From Arcuatula senhousia (lineage: Eukaryota > Mollusca > Bivalvia > Mytilida > Mytilidae): a stretch of 64,000 nucleotides of DNA. A program made the translations under genes and the position numbers. Below are positions 13,701 to 21,048 of the stretch, in pieces. Below the pieces are notes generated by a model, which saw only the letters and a program-made list of their open reading frames with translations, did no database searches and had not been told where the DNA came from. Position 1 is the stretch's first letter; each line of letters opens with the position of its first letter. The stretch spans positions 56,978,867-57,042,866 of the forward strand of contig OZ020303.1 of NCBI GenBank assembly GCA_963971305.1, in the 5' to 3' direction.

Positions 13701-16700
13701 GGTAAGCTTAGAAATAAAAAACGGAAAATAAAAATCAGGAATTTATAATTGTGAAATGAGAAGATAGAAATAAATAACCAAAATAATTGATGGATAATTA
13801 TGATATTGAGATGTTGAATAAAAAATATGGAATAAAAATATTAAAAACTAAAATGTAAAATTAGAAAGCAAGAAAGACGAATTTTGACCCTTTTGGCTTT
13901 CCATATCCCAATGGGCAGAAATTGTGCACCATTGCTTGCCGATTTGTTTCTTCATTCATATGAAGCGGACTTCTTACAATCACTTCTAGACAAAAAGGAC
14001 CGCAAACTTGATTTATCCTTCAATCACAGTTCGTTATATTGATGGTGTCCTTTCACTAAACAATCCTCGATTTCGTGACTATTTACATCTCATATATCCG
14101 CAGGAACTTGAGATAAAGGACACTGCAGATTCTAGGAGGTCCGCTTCATATTTTGATCTATTTTTCGTAATTGACACAATAGGAAGGCTTTGTACAAAGC
14201 TCTATGACAAACGAGATGACTTAAACTTTCCAATAGTTAACTTTCCCTTTCTGTGTACCGCTCCGGCATATGGAGTTTACGTACCACAATTGATTCTTTA
14301 TTCCAGAGCATGTGGGGAGTACAACGAATTCCTTGATAGAGATACACGGCTGACAAGCAAATTGTTAACACTGGGGTACGTTGCTCCCAGGTTGTTGTCA
14401 TCGCTCAAGAAATTTTACGGAAGACATCATGTGCTTGTATACAAATACGGGATTTCAATCTCTCAAATGAGCAAATATGTTGGTTTGACATAGAGTTTGG
14501 TAATGTCATCCTTTCCGGGTTTGACCAACACCAAATCGATCTTTGGCAACGTGACGGGTGTGCTCTTCCGGAGCACCTGAGTTCACTCTCGGTTCGACTT
14601 GAGTTCACGTTGCTGAATGGGGGTATTGTTGTTATGTGTGTGTTTGGTTTATGTTGTTGTGTGGTTTGATTCGTTTTGATGATTTTTTGTCTACCGGTTT
14701 TGTCAATGTCTTTACGGTTTTATGAAGTTGATTACCCCTTTTGTACACCTTTTCTTCTTAGAAGACAAGGTATGCGAATTTTTTTCTCTGCAAATATCCA
14801 ATGATTTAATAAGAATTGTCTGCATCATTGCCATGCTTAAATATGACATTATCACGTTTGAAGAATTGTCAAACATTTTTCATTAATTCAATAAACAGGT
14901 GGGCGACATTTTCCGAATCCATGAAAGCAATATCAAGTTATATATTATGTGGACACCATTTTGGAACAGGCAAAAAGACAAATGGATCGACTTTAATCAA
15001 AGTTACGTGTAAACCATAATTTTTGCCACTTATTTTAGTAGTGTAAATAAAAGATGGAGTTTCCAGTCATGATAGGTTCTATCTCCTATTTCAGGGTATC
15101 AGTAGGATGAAAAGGGTTCATATCCACTTTGCTCCCGCAGAACATGGTGCAGTTAGTGGTAAGATAAAATCTATGAGAGTGATTACCAGTTCAAATGTCT
15201 TATCATTTTGGTGTTTGTATTTCAAGACATACCTGTTCTATAGATCAATAGAGGTCTTGGCTTCTTAAATAAGAACTCGGAAACCGAAAAAGAAGGGGAA
15301 GATATAACGATAAAGACTCTACGATGTACTTTCTTCCTTTTTTGTGCTTACCCAAATAATTGAATCATTTAAAGCATTTGATAAAATCAAGATCAACCAT
15401 GATTTAGATTCTTCTTTTATTGAAACTGTAATAAAATAGAAGATGAGAATCATTTCTTTTTTCATTGTCAAAAAAACCAGGCGCTTCGAAATATAATGTT
15501 TGAAAAATTGAACTTAATAGATTATAAATTTGAATCTTTAAATGAAATAGATAAATTGAAATGGCTCTTAAATCCATCAACACCGGATCAAATCTCCATA
15601 GTTTATTCTTTTATTATACAGTCATTAGAACTGGGGAGAGAGGATACTCTATAGATAATTTACTGTATTTTCTGTTGCTGTTCATGTTGTATATGTATGT
15701 TTCAACTCTGTATTTATGTTTGTATTGTAAATGTATGCTGTTATCCCTAATTGGGACATGTTTGCATTAATAATAATAATAAAAAAAAAAAAAAAAAAAA
15801 AATGAAACAATTTTTGTTTGTTTTAAGGTATTCCTGGTAAATGCGAAATGGCCATTGAAATAGATGTAGAAAAAGCATTAGGAGGTACGTAAAATAATAC
15901 CTTTTTAAAATATTTTTTCTTTACATTATATTCTGTATTATTGTGTAAATGTATTTAATTGAGTCGATGGTTAAGCGCCTTGGTATTTAGTGCTAATGAA
16001 AATTCCTTGCTATATTGGTCCTTTGGAAAAAATTGTACCGAAGTGACTGTCATGTCTGTAAAAGACTTATATTTCACTTTAAACATTAAATTCTGACTAT
16101 AAACATGAAATACAAGAACAAACACATGGTGTCTCACCAAGGTTTTTAATCAAAGACTATAAGGCGGAAGCTACGACTTCTGCTAAGTAGAACTTCAGTC
16201 AACTAATCGTTTTTCTCTTCTATGCATGATTTCCGTCAAATATAACCAATTTGAGCAAAATAAAATTTCTTTGCCAGTTTGATTACCTTATTGTCTGAAC
16301 GATATGAATTTTCTCAGGCCTTGTTTTACGAAAATAATCTTAATACTTTATAGATGGAATCAAATTTTACAAGTCAGAAAATGGTGTTATATTAAGTCCC
16401 GGGAATAGTAGTGGATGCATACCAAGAAAATATTTTAAAAGAGCATATGATTTAAGAACTCGTAAGTACATTTTCAGCAAAAGATTTGATTAATTATGAA
16501 GTTTTCTACATTTTATGCAAAACTTTTTATATGATGAATGATCAGAAATGAGACCATTAATTTTAATGTAAAAAAAGAAAAGCCAAAAAAAAAAAATCCA
16601 AAACTTTCACATTACTTATACTATAAGTCATTTATCCATCTAAAACTTGAAATAATTGCATTCTTTTCTTCTGCATGTTTTAGCTAGCTTTTAAAAAAAA

Positions 16701-18516
16701 ACCTTTTATAGTTAGAATTTCTAACAAGAGGCTCCCAGGAGCCTTAATCGCTCACCTGGTCTTGATGTCAACCCTATATTTTGTAGAGCTTAATGAGCTG
16801 AACATTTAAGCAAGCAACAGTTTTTCTTTATCTACTATAGTTTTCATTCTTTAGGCCAAAAACACGAAAAACCGTTATTTTAGGAGCCGTATCCCCTATA
16901 AGGGGTCATTTGACAACTTCGACCCTATGGACACTTTTGTAGAGCTTTATGCGCTGAACATTTAAGCAAGCAACAGCTTTTCTCTATCTGATATAGTTTT
17001 CATTCTAAAGGCCAAAAATATGAAAAAGGTTATTTTAGGGGCCGTAACCCCTATTAAGGGTCATCTGACAATTTCGATCCTATTGAGACTTTTGTAGAGC
17101 TAAATAAACTGAACATTGAAGCAAGCAACAGCTTCTCTCTATCTGCTATAGTTTTCATTCTATAGGCTAAACATCTAAAAGGTTATTTTAGGGGCCATAA
17201 CCCCTATTAAGGGTCATCTGACAACTTCGATCCTGTTGAGACTTTTGTAGAGCTAAATGAACTGAACATTTAAGCAAGCAACAGCTTTTCTCTATCTGCT
17301 ATAGTTTTCTTTCTATAGGCCAAAAACATGAAAAACATCATTTTAGGGGCCGTAACCCCTATAAGGGGTCATCTGACAACTTCGACCCTATGGAGACTTT
17401 TGTACAGCTAAATTAGGTGAACATTTAAGCAAGCAACAGCTTCTCTCTATCTGCAATAGTTTTCATTCCATAGGCCAAAAACATGAAAAAACATTATTTC
17501 AGGGGCCGTAACCCCTATAAGGGGTCATCTGACAACTTCGACCCTATGGAGACTTTTGTAGAGCTAAATGAGCTGAACATTTAAGCAAGCAACAGCTTCT
17601 CTCTATCTGCAATAGTTTTCATTCCATAGGGCAACATGAAAAAACATTATTTGATGGGCCGTAACCCCTATAAGGGGTCATCTGACAACTTCGACCCTAT
17701 GGAGACTTTTGTAGAGCTAAATGAGCTGAATATTTAAGCAAGCAACAGCTTCTCTCTATCTGCAATAGTTTTCATTCCATAGGCCAAAAACATGAAAAAA
17801 CATTATTTCATGGGCCGTAACCCCTATAAGGGGTCATCTGACAACTTCGACCCTATGGAGACTTTTGTAGAGCTAAATGAGCTGAACATTTAAGCAAGCA
17901 ACAGCTTTACTCTATATACAATAGTTTTCATACTATAGGGCAAAAACATGAAAAAACGCTATTTTTCACCTTTAAGGGGCTCTAACCCCTATAAGGGGTC
18001 ATCTGACAACTTGGACCAAAAGGAGACTTTTGTAGAACTTTTGATGCTGAAGCAGTAGGGTGGCATCATATTTCATCTATCTCTTATATTTTTTTATTTA
18101 CAAGCCAAAAACAGTAGTCTGACCCCCTGGTCTATTTTTAGCAACGGCGGCCATGTTTTTCGACGAATCAAAAATCCCCACATTGGTTCTGTGGGGGATA
18201 CCCTAAAGTACCACCAGACCAAATTTGGTTTGAATCTGTGCAGCGGTTTCAGAGGAGAAGAAGTTTGAAGAAAAGTTAATGACGATGACGGACGCCAAGT
18301 GATGGCAATAGCTCACATGGCCTTTGGCCAGGTGAGCTAATAAAAAGGACCTAGCGTGTATAAAAATGGTTAATTTGGTTGTGCTGTATCAGTTATCTTT
18401 CACCAGAAGCATTTGAATCCAAAACATTTGAAGGTTGTAACAAACAAAAACAATTGAGAGAAAAAGTCCTCATCCCCAAAACATTCAAATTGGGAAGACA
18501 GATCAAGCATCGTTGA
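1668..18516 (+). CDS. TRPT1: tRNA 2'-phosphotransferase 1 (seven-exon gene)
   Basis: This enzyme removes the 2'-phosphate left at the tRNA splice junction by transferring it to NAD+, the last step of tRNA splicing in the ligase pathway that leaves a 2'-phosphate. Seven exons with GT-AG borders (1668-1746, 4306-4469, 6609-6707, 15095-15158, 15828-15884, 16354-16461, 18407-18516) total 681 nt and join without a frame break into 226 residues plus TGA. Human TRPT1 is a little longer. Family motifs appear in order: LLRHEP (R16, H17), NDRKGRF (R60), ATQGHS (74-79), LHGT (100-103), RMKRVHIHF (R121) and NGVILSPGN (164-172). The Arg-His-Arg-Arg tetrad known from yeast Tpt1 is therefore complete. The gene is judged intact because frame and splice phases agree at every junction. 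The first and last exons are the least certain. Confidence 0.9.
2042..3196 (-). mobile_element. hAT transposon remnant with TTF-type zinc-finger N-terminus
   Basis: The perfect 15-bp ends CAGTGGCGGATCCAG (2042) and CTGGATCCGCCACTG (3196) are inverted repeats. CTCCA is duplicated on both sides (2037-2041, 3197-3201). Inside, the minus strand encodes the beginning of a ZMYM1/TTF-type hAT transposase. The element is 1155 bp, so most of the transposase including the DDE and dimerisation regions is missing. It is an internally deleted, non-autonomous copy. The 5-bp duplication suggests the hAT5-like group rather than classical 8-bp hATs, which is an inference. Confidence 0.8.
2095..2623 (-). pseudogene. 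hAT transposase N-terminus (TTF zinc finger), broken
   Basis: The frame starting at 2623 has a Lys/Arg-rich leader (KRKPEDENNDINPRKRH). It ends at 2429 because a 10-bp near-duplication (gaaacctctt/gaaacctcat, about 2425-2444) shifts the frame. Reading resumes at 2421 with the TTF-type zinc-finger core (FQLAWFEKY...LNGGFCIYCFLFG). An in-frame TGA follows after GSED, and family-like residues (PFTDMAHAHDRLKT) continue behind it to about 2095. The catalytic domain is absent, so it cannot be active. It lies antisense in TRPT1 intron 1. Confidence 0.7.
3335..3660 (-). repeat. Two units of the ~168-bp tandem-repeat family
   Basis: Read on the minus strand, two tandem units share blocks such as ACAGGAAGTAG, CCATATGAGACCCC and GAAAGCCTACGAATA with the array at 42985-43770. 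The copies are diverged and non-coding. Confidence 0.6.
4306..4469 (+). CDS. TRPT1: TRPT1 exon 2
   Basis: The acceptor TTTATTTCAG|AG completes Glu27. The exon encodes GYAYVDDILEL...NDRKGRFAMRHHGG...ATQGHSIG, which includes catalytic R60 and the conserved QGHS motif. The donor is GGG|GTATGT in phase 0. This is the longest and most family-diagnostic exon. Confidence 0.93.
4490..4610 (+). repeat. Fragment of dispersed family A
   Basis: The blocks GTCAGGACCATTGC and GAGATTGGTCATCCCAGTT match the family seen at 19918-20500 (-), 28375-28510, 35940-36290, 57801-57918, 59430-59760 and 59935-60230. The fragment begins about 20 bp after the exon 2 donor. Confidence 0.6.
5645..6595 (-). repeat. Tandem-family fragments in intron 2
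   Basis: Sections 5645-5820 (CGGATTTCACGGACTG ... CGTAACAGTTTTCTCAGC) and 6455-6595 (GATATTTGGTATACAGC ... TCATCTACTTCCTG) match, in minus orientation, the family array at 42.9-43.8 kb and the relatives at 41960-42500. The stretch between them is diverged. The right piece ends about 15 bp before exon 3. Confidence 0.55.
6609..6707 (+). CDS. TRPT1: TRPT1 exon 3
   Basis: Acceptor TTTTCTTTTAAATAG|GTA and donor ATG|GTGAAT bound 33 codons in phase 0. They encode VSSGGLEPITHHSD...ALHGTRHRNWQKIKEM. HHSD and LHGT followed by a spaced Trp and IK are typical of this enzyme family. Confidence 0.9.
8340..9444 (+). pseudogene. Penelope-like reverse transcriptase copy A, 5' half
   Basis: The region encodes the upstream part of a reverse transcriptase: KGPKYREPRAINWNHNF in the N-terminal region, a FVCKKHYIDCLTA-like block near 8750, PKLHK...KQRFIAGSSKCTTKP near 8930-8990, VNQMWILKSSKE, SLYTSIPH and the start of motif B (FQQTIGIP). 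The first blocks need frame changes, so the copy is degenerate. The frame is severed in motif B by the insertion at 9445-13904 and continues at 13905. The RT family is common in invertebrate genomes. The Penelope-like placement is my best guess, because no GIY-YIG domain is visible. Confidence 0.7.
9445..10060 (+). repeat. Left inverted arm of the foldback element
   Basis: The arm is complementary to 13281-13904. For example, CGCGAAAGCGCTTGTATCG at about 9888 pairs with CGATACAAGCGCTTTCGCG at about 13459. The arm includes the left end of a small element of the GACCATTTRA-ended MITE family (about 9992), and the right arm carries the matching piece. Confidence 0.85.
9992..10232. mobile_element. 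MITE of the GACCATTTRA-ended family, in the left arm
   Basis: The inverted ends GGGACCGACCATTTAACTT and AAGTTAAATGGTCCGTCCC enclose about 240 bp with a poly(A) run at 10155-10178. Only the left part is shared with the right arm of the foldback element (about 13315-13350). The element therefore predates, or was partly copied during, arm formation. Confidence 0.6.
10061..13280. other. Core of the foldback element
   Basis: No open frame above about 62 codons and no transposase motif is seen. The core contains a GC-richer patch at 10633-10715 (repeated CCCGCGAAA), a second MITE at 11574-11847, an AT-dinucleotide run at about 12333-12357, and sequence rich in ACTCGAACTC-type repeats near the right arm (about 13110-13230). 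Confidence 0.5.
11574..11847. mobile_element. MITE of the GACCATTTRA-ended family
   Basis: CAACCATTTGATTTTTATGG on the left pairs with CATAAAAATCAAATGGTCG on the right. The interior is T-rich with repeated GCCTTTTTATT motifs. It resembles the hairpin element at 35213-35358. No coding capacity. Confidence 0.6.
13281..13904 (-). repeat. Right inverted arm of the foldback element
   Basis: The arm is complementary to 9445-10060 with scattered substitutions and small indels. One copy of a GAGTTCGAG-type repeat block is extra relative to the left arm. The divergence between arms suggests an old insertion. Confidence 0.85.
13905..14640 (+). pseudogene. Penelope-like reverse transcriptase copy A, 3' half
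   Basis: The RT resumes immediately after the insertion with PMGRNCAPLLADLFLHSYEAD, then a YIDGVLSLNN active-site block in place of the usual YIDDVLSLNN. This is a Gly for Asp change in the catalytic aspartate pair. KLYDKRDDLNFPIVNFPF, AYGVYVPQLILYSRACG and SSLKKFYGRHHVLV follow, to a stop at 14491-14493. One frame change lies between the first block and 14008. Loss of the catalytic Asp and the insertion together make the copy inactive. Confidence 0.8.
15095..15158 (+). CDS. TRPT1: TRPT1 exon 4
   Basis: The acceptor is CCTATTTCAG|GG and the donor GTG|GTAAGA. The exon encodes GISRMKRVHIHFAPAEHGAVS and ends after the first base of codon 136. R121 in the MKRVHIHF motif corresponds to yeast Tpt1 R138. 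Confidence 0.93.
15159..15827 (+). other. TRPT1 intron 4
   Basis: Phase-1 intron dominated by the truncated LINE at 15425-15803, whose A-rich tail ends only about 25 bp before the acceptor. I see nothing in 15159-15424. Confidence 0.8.
15425..15803 (+). mobile_element. 5'-truncated LINE with A-rich tail
   Basis: A frame ending in TAG at about 15650 encodes IEDENHFFFHCQKNQALRNI followed by LNEIDKLKWLLNPSTPDQIS. This is the Cys/His-containing C-terminal region commonly found after the RT of some non-LTR retrotransposons. A short 3' UTR and a tail of TAATAATAAT plus poly(A) at 15769-15803 follow. Only the last few hundred bases are present, as expected from incomplete reverse transcription. The clade is not determined. 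Confidence 0.65.
15828..15884 (+). CDS. TRPT1: TRPT1 exon 5
   Basis: Acceptor TTGTTTTAAG|GT and donor GAG|GTACGT bound a 57-bp exon. It encodes IPGKCEMAIEIDVEKALG and starts and ends in phase 1. The pattern of a basic/Cys-containing turn followed by alternating hydrophobics matches the family segment GMR..CE.AI.IDLEKAL. Confidence 0.88.
15885..16353 (+). other. TRPT1 intron 5
   Basis: Ordinary AT-rich GT-AG intron of 469 bp. No repeat or gene is recognised. Confidence 0.75.
16354..16461 (+). CDS. TRPT1: TRPT1 exon 6
   Basis: Acceptor ACTTTATAG|AT and donor ACTC|GTAAGT. The exon encodes GIKFYKSENGVILSPGN and then IPRKYFKRAYDLRT. The NGVILSPGN loop and the YFK.A.DL helix are characteristic of the C-terminal half of the enzyme. 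Confidence 0.93.
16462..18406 (+). other. TRPT1 intron 6
   Basis: The intron is 1945 bp, of which about 1620 bp is the Helitron-like element at 16720-18340. The short flanks show nothing else. Confidence 0.75.
16720..18340 (+). mobile_element. Non-autonomous Helitron-like element with internal ~155-bp tandem repeats
   Basis: The left end reads TCTAACAAGAGGCTCCCAGG with a short hairpin and CGCTCACCTGG. The right end has a GGCC-TTT-GGCC hairpin shortly before AGGTGAGCTAA, so it terminates in CTAA as Helitron 3' ends (CTRR) do. Between them lie about eight tandem units of 153-165 bp. GACTTTTGTAGAGC recurs at 17087, 17240, 17395, 17551, 17704, 17860 and 18025, and an earlier unit is at 16933. 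Each unit carries ACCCCTATAAGGGGTCAT. No Rep/helicase is present. The layout matches the bivalve pearl-like elements. The A|T insertion site is not clear. Confidence 0.75.
18407..18516 (+). CDS. TRPT1: TRPT1 exon 7 (terminal)
   Basis: The acceptor CTTTCACCAG|AA completes a Gln codon. The exon encodes a Lys-rich tail (FESKTFEGCNKQKQLREK ... GRQIKHR) ending in TGA at 18514-18516. The tail is poorly conserved in the family, so the exon rests on a good acceptor, matching phase and position. Confidence 0.6.
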
Positions 18517-19427
18517 AATCGACCATGTGCAGTACAAGAAAAGAAAAAAAAGTTACGACCAGACACGTGCTTACCCTCAGGGGGTTCTCTGGTCCACTTG
18601 CAGTGGTTATATCGACCTAACTAAGTGGTTAAAATACAAAATTCCAAAACGGGTATAAAACCAGTTTATTTAGTTATGCTTTATATATTTCAAGGAAAGA
18701 AGCAGAGGTACTAATTGGGCACCCAATTTAATAAAAATATGAAAGGTCGAAAATGAAAACAGGGATGCCAGATCCAGCAACGAATTGTGACTTTGTAGTA
18801 TTCATAGAGGTTGTAGACCGGTATTATTTTGCTACAACAGCCAACTGTATTTAAGAAAGGTAGAAAAAAAAATATCTTAATGCGAGCTCACAATGGCGTC
18901 AGTCAATCATAATTATGAATACAGTTTATGATAATCTGTAATTATTTTTGAATATATTTCAGGCGAGTCAATACCATTTTAAGTTCATGTGACAGATTAC
19001 AGTATGCATGATGATCTTCTGACAAATGTAAACCGTTTTAAGCAGCATTGACAGTTTATTTTCATTATTTATTTTATAAAACTGAATGTTCTTAATAAAG
19101 CTTTTAAGTTTATACAATTAATTAATTCTGAGTATTTGAATATTTCTAGTACCATTTCTATCACTTTTGTCATACTTGTATTCTTTTCCTCTCCTATGCG
19201 ACACATGGTGAGAGAAAATATACTTAGATATTTACTAGCTGATGAAAAATCTTCAATTATAAAGTACAAGGACAATTTTTTGACATCTTCGTTTAGGTTT
19301 TCAGGTAAGCCGACTAATTCCTGCAGCTACTCCGTAATATTCCTACCCTATTAGTAACCAGCGACCCACATGGTAGATTATTTACCACTAGAATACCCTG
19401 AGGGTCAGGTGTGTCTGTACTATTCCC
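18517..19427 (+). other. TRPT1 3' flank and unassigned sequence
   Basis: This is presumed 3' UTR followed by AT-rich sequence. Beyond the candidate poly(A) signal I see no gene or repeat. Confidence 0.4.
18730..18735 (+). terminator. Candidate polyadenylation signal of TRPT1
   Basis: AATAAA occurs about 215 bp after the TRPT1 stop. It is the first canonical hexamer I see downstream of exon 7. Use is not shown. Confidence 0.45.
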
Positions 19428-19680
19428 CATTGGCATTGTGTTGTATCCCCGGACTTTAATATCCCTCATTGGCATTGTGTTGTATCCCCGGACTTTAATA
19501 TCCCTCATTGGCATTGTGTTGTATCCCCGGACTTTAATATCCCTCATTGGCATTGTGTTGTATCCCCGGACTTTAATATCCCTCATTGGCATTGTGTTGT
19601 ATCCCCGGACTTTTATATCCCTCATTGGCATTGTGTTGTATCCCCGGACTTTAATATCCCTCATTGGCATTGTGTTGTAA
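19428..19680. repeat. 39-bp minisatellite, ~6.5 units
   Basis: The 39-bp unit (CATTGGCATTGTGTTGTATC ... AATATCCCT) repeats from 19428 with near-perfect identity, broken only by one A-to-T change near 19614. The last unit diverges at about 19681. Because 39 is divisible by three, open frames appear on both strands with 13-residue repeats. I treat these as a by-product of the array. Confidence 0.9.
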
Positions 19681-19917
19681 CCCCAAAACTTGATCTGACT
19701 TAACTTATCGCAGTTTTTGATAGGCTTGGTTTTCATTTGATACTTTTGATGAGAAGTTACTCTTTGAAATATGCATCGATAAATTGCCATTTGGGTCAGT
19801 CAAATCTCGTTCTATTACCAACAAAATGGAAAATTTCAATTGATTTGTATGGTCGAATTTAACAAACAACGAGTTAATATAGCTATTAAGATGTAAATTT
19901 TGTCGTGTTCACGAAAA

Positions 19918-20500
19918 TTAATATCCATTGGCATAAACTAAACTCGTATTGTCACGCTGTCCTCGATGTGAAAGGCGACTTTGTGGATTTTTTTTAAATT
20001 TTCGTTTGTTTATATAGGTTGTGTCACGTACACTTATCCTCATCATAATGAAGAATGGGTTTTCAATTGGAATAGATAAAGGTAATAACAAAATTACCGA
20101 ACTTGGAGAATCAATCTCAAATGTCCATAAGACTAGACAAAACAAGGAAAAATTGAAGACCGCAATGGTCCTGACTTGGTACAGGCATTTCAAAAGAAAT
20201 GGTGGATTAAACCAGGTTTTAAGGCGCGCCGAAACCTCCCTCTTCCATTGGGGTCTTTGGGTCCGGTAGTTACACAAAACACAACAGGTTTGTGATGACA
20301 TATCAGGGATGCTAGGGTGATCATCTTAGTACATCAACCAGCCAAACACTAAACAAAGCAAGAACTAACCATTTTGTCTAAGATGATATTGAATTTTTCT
20401 ACCAGTGGCTGATAACGAAGAAAGAAATTTTTTAGGGATCGTATGAGTCGTATTTTCTTATAACCTTGGTTTAATAGTCGGTAACGGAGAAAGCGGTGTC
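19918..20500 (-). repeat. Dispersed family A, long copy
   Basis: Read on the minus strand it matches the sequence downstream of RT copy B. ACGTCTCATACGATCACTAAA there corresponds to ACGACTCATACGATCCCTAAA here, followed by CTTTCTTCGTTATCAGCCACT, AACCTGGTTTAA, GTACCAAGTCAGGACCATTGC and TTCGGTAATTTTGTTATTACC. It is probably a 5'-truncated 3' portion of the Penelope-like retroelement. No coding capacity. Confidence 0.65.
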
Positions 20501-20720
20501 GGATCAAAAAATTTGAAAAATGTGTACAAGCCCTGGCATATCGAATTAGTTGTTAAATATAGACACCGTATGCAGGTGACGTTGGTATGTTATTTTCCAG
20601 GTTAGGAAAATTAATAATTTAAAAAATTTTAAAATAATTTTAAAAATAATTTAAAAATTAAAATCGTCTCTTATATCGTAAATTTTTGTACTGAGATGAC
20701 CACCGGGTCAAAATCAAAAT

Positions 20721-20850
20721 ATCATATGATCATCTATCCCAATTGAAAACCATATCATGTGATTATCTATCCCAATTGAAACCATATTATATGATTATCT
20801 ATCCCAAATGAAAACCATATTATATGATTATCTATCCCAATTGAAAACAC
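20721..20850. repeat. ~33-bp tandem repeat, 4 units
   Basis: The unit GATTATCTATCCCAATTG plus AAAACCATATTATAT recurs at 20728, 20761, 20793 and 20826. Short array, non-coding. Confidence 0.8.
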
Positions 20851-21048
20851 ATTCTTCTGCTAAGACCAGATAACTAGGATTGATAGTAATTTTTCTTTTA
20901 TCATTATTTCAAGTTGACAACCTTTCTGAACATTGTCACTAAAAATCTTCATTAATGCCAAACCACAGCTCTACATACGTGACATAGACATTATGAAATA
21001 CTGCAATATTTATAAAAAAAAAAACCATATTGTCATGACAATAATTTA

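Larger units (their letters stand above)
9445..13904. mobile_element. 4.46-kb foldback DNA transposon with ~620-bp inverted arms
   Basis: The outer ends ATGGAAAGCCAAAAGGG (9445) and CCCTTTTGGCTTTCCAT (13904) are inverted, and the inverted similarity continues inward through 9445-10060 and 13281-13904. ATCCCAAT flanks both sides (9437-9444, 13905-13912). A 9-bp reading, TATCCCAAT, is also possible. Removing the insert rejoins the RT motif GIPMG/NCAP. The 3.2-kb centre encodes no transposase that I can recognise. Long arms with an 8-9-bp duplication fit a Mutator-like or hAT-like non-autonomous foldback element. The superfamily is open. Confidence 0.85.
6708..15094 (+). other. TRPT1 intron 3 (8.4 kb)
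   Basis: The large size is explained by Penelope-like RT copy A (8340-9444 and 13905-14640) and the 4.46-kb foldback element inside it. In 6708-8339 and 14641-15094 I see only AT-rich sequence with short homopolymers. Confidence 0.8.

Noticed and set aside
19314..19790. Open frames across the 39-bp array on both strands
   Set aside because: They result from a unit length divisible by three. There is no conserved flanking coding sequence.
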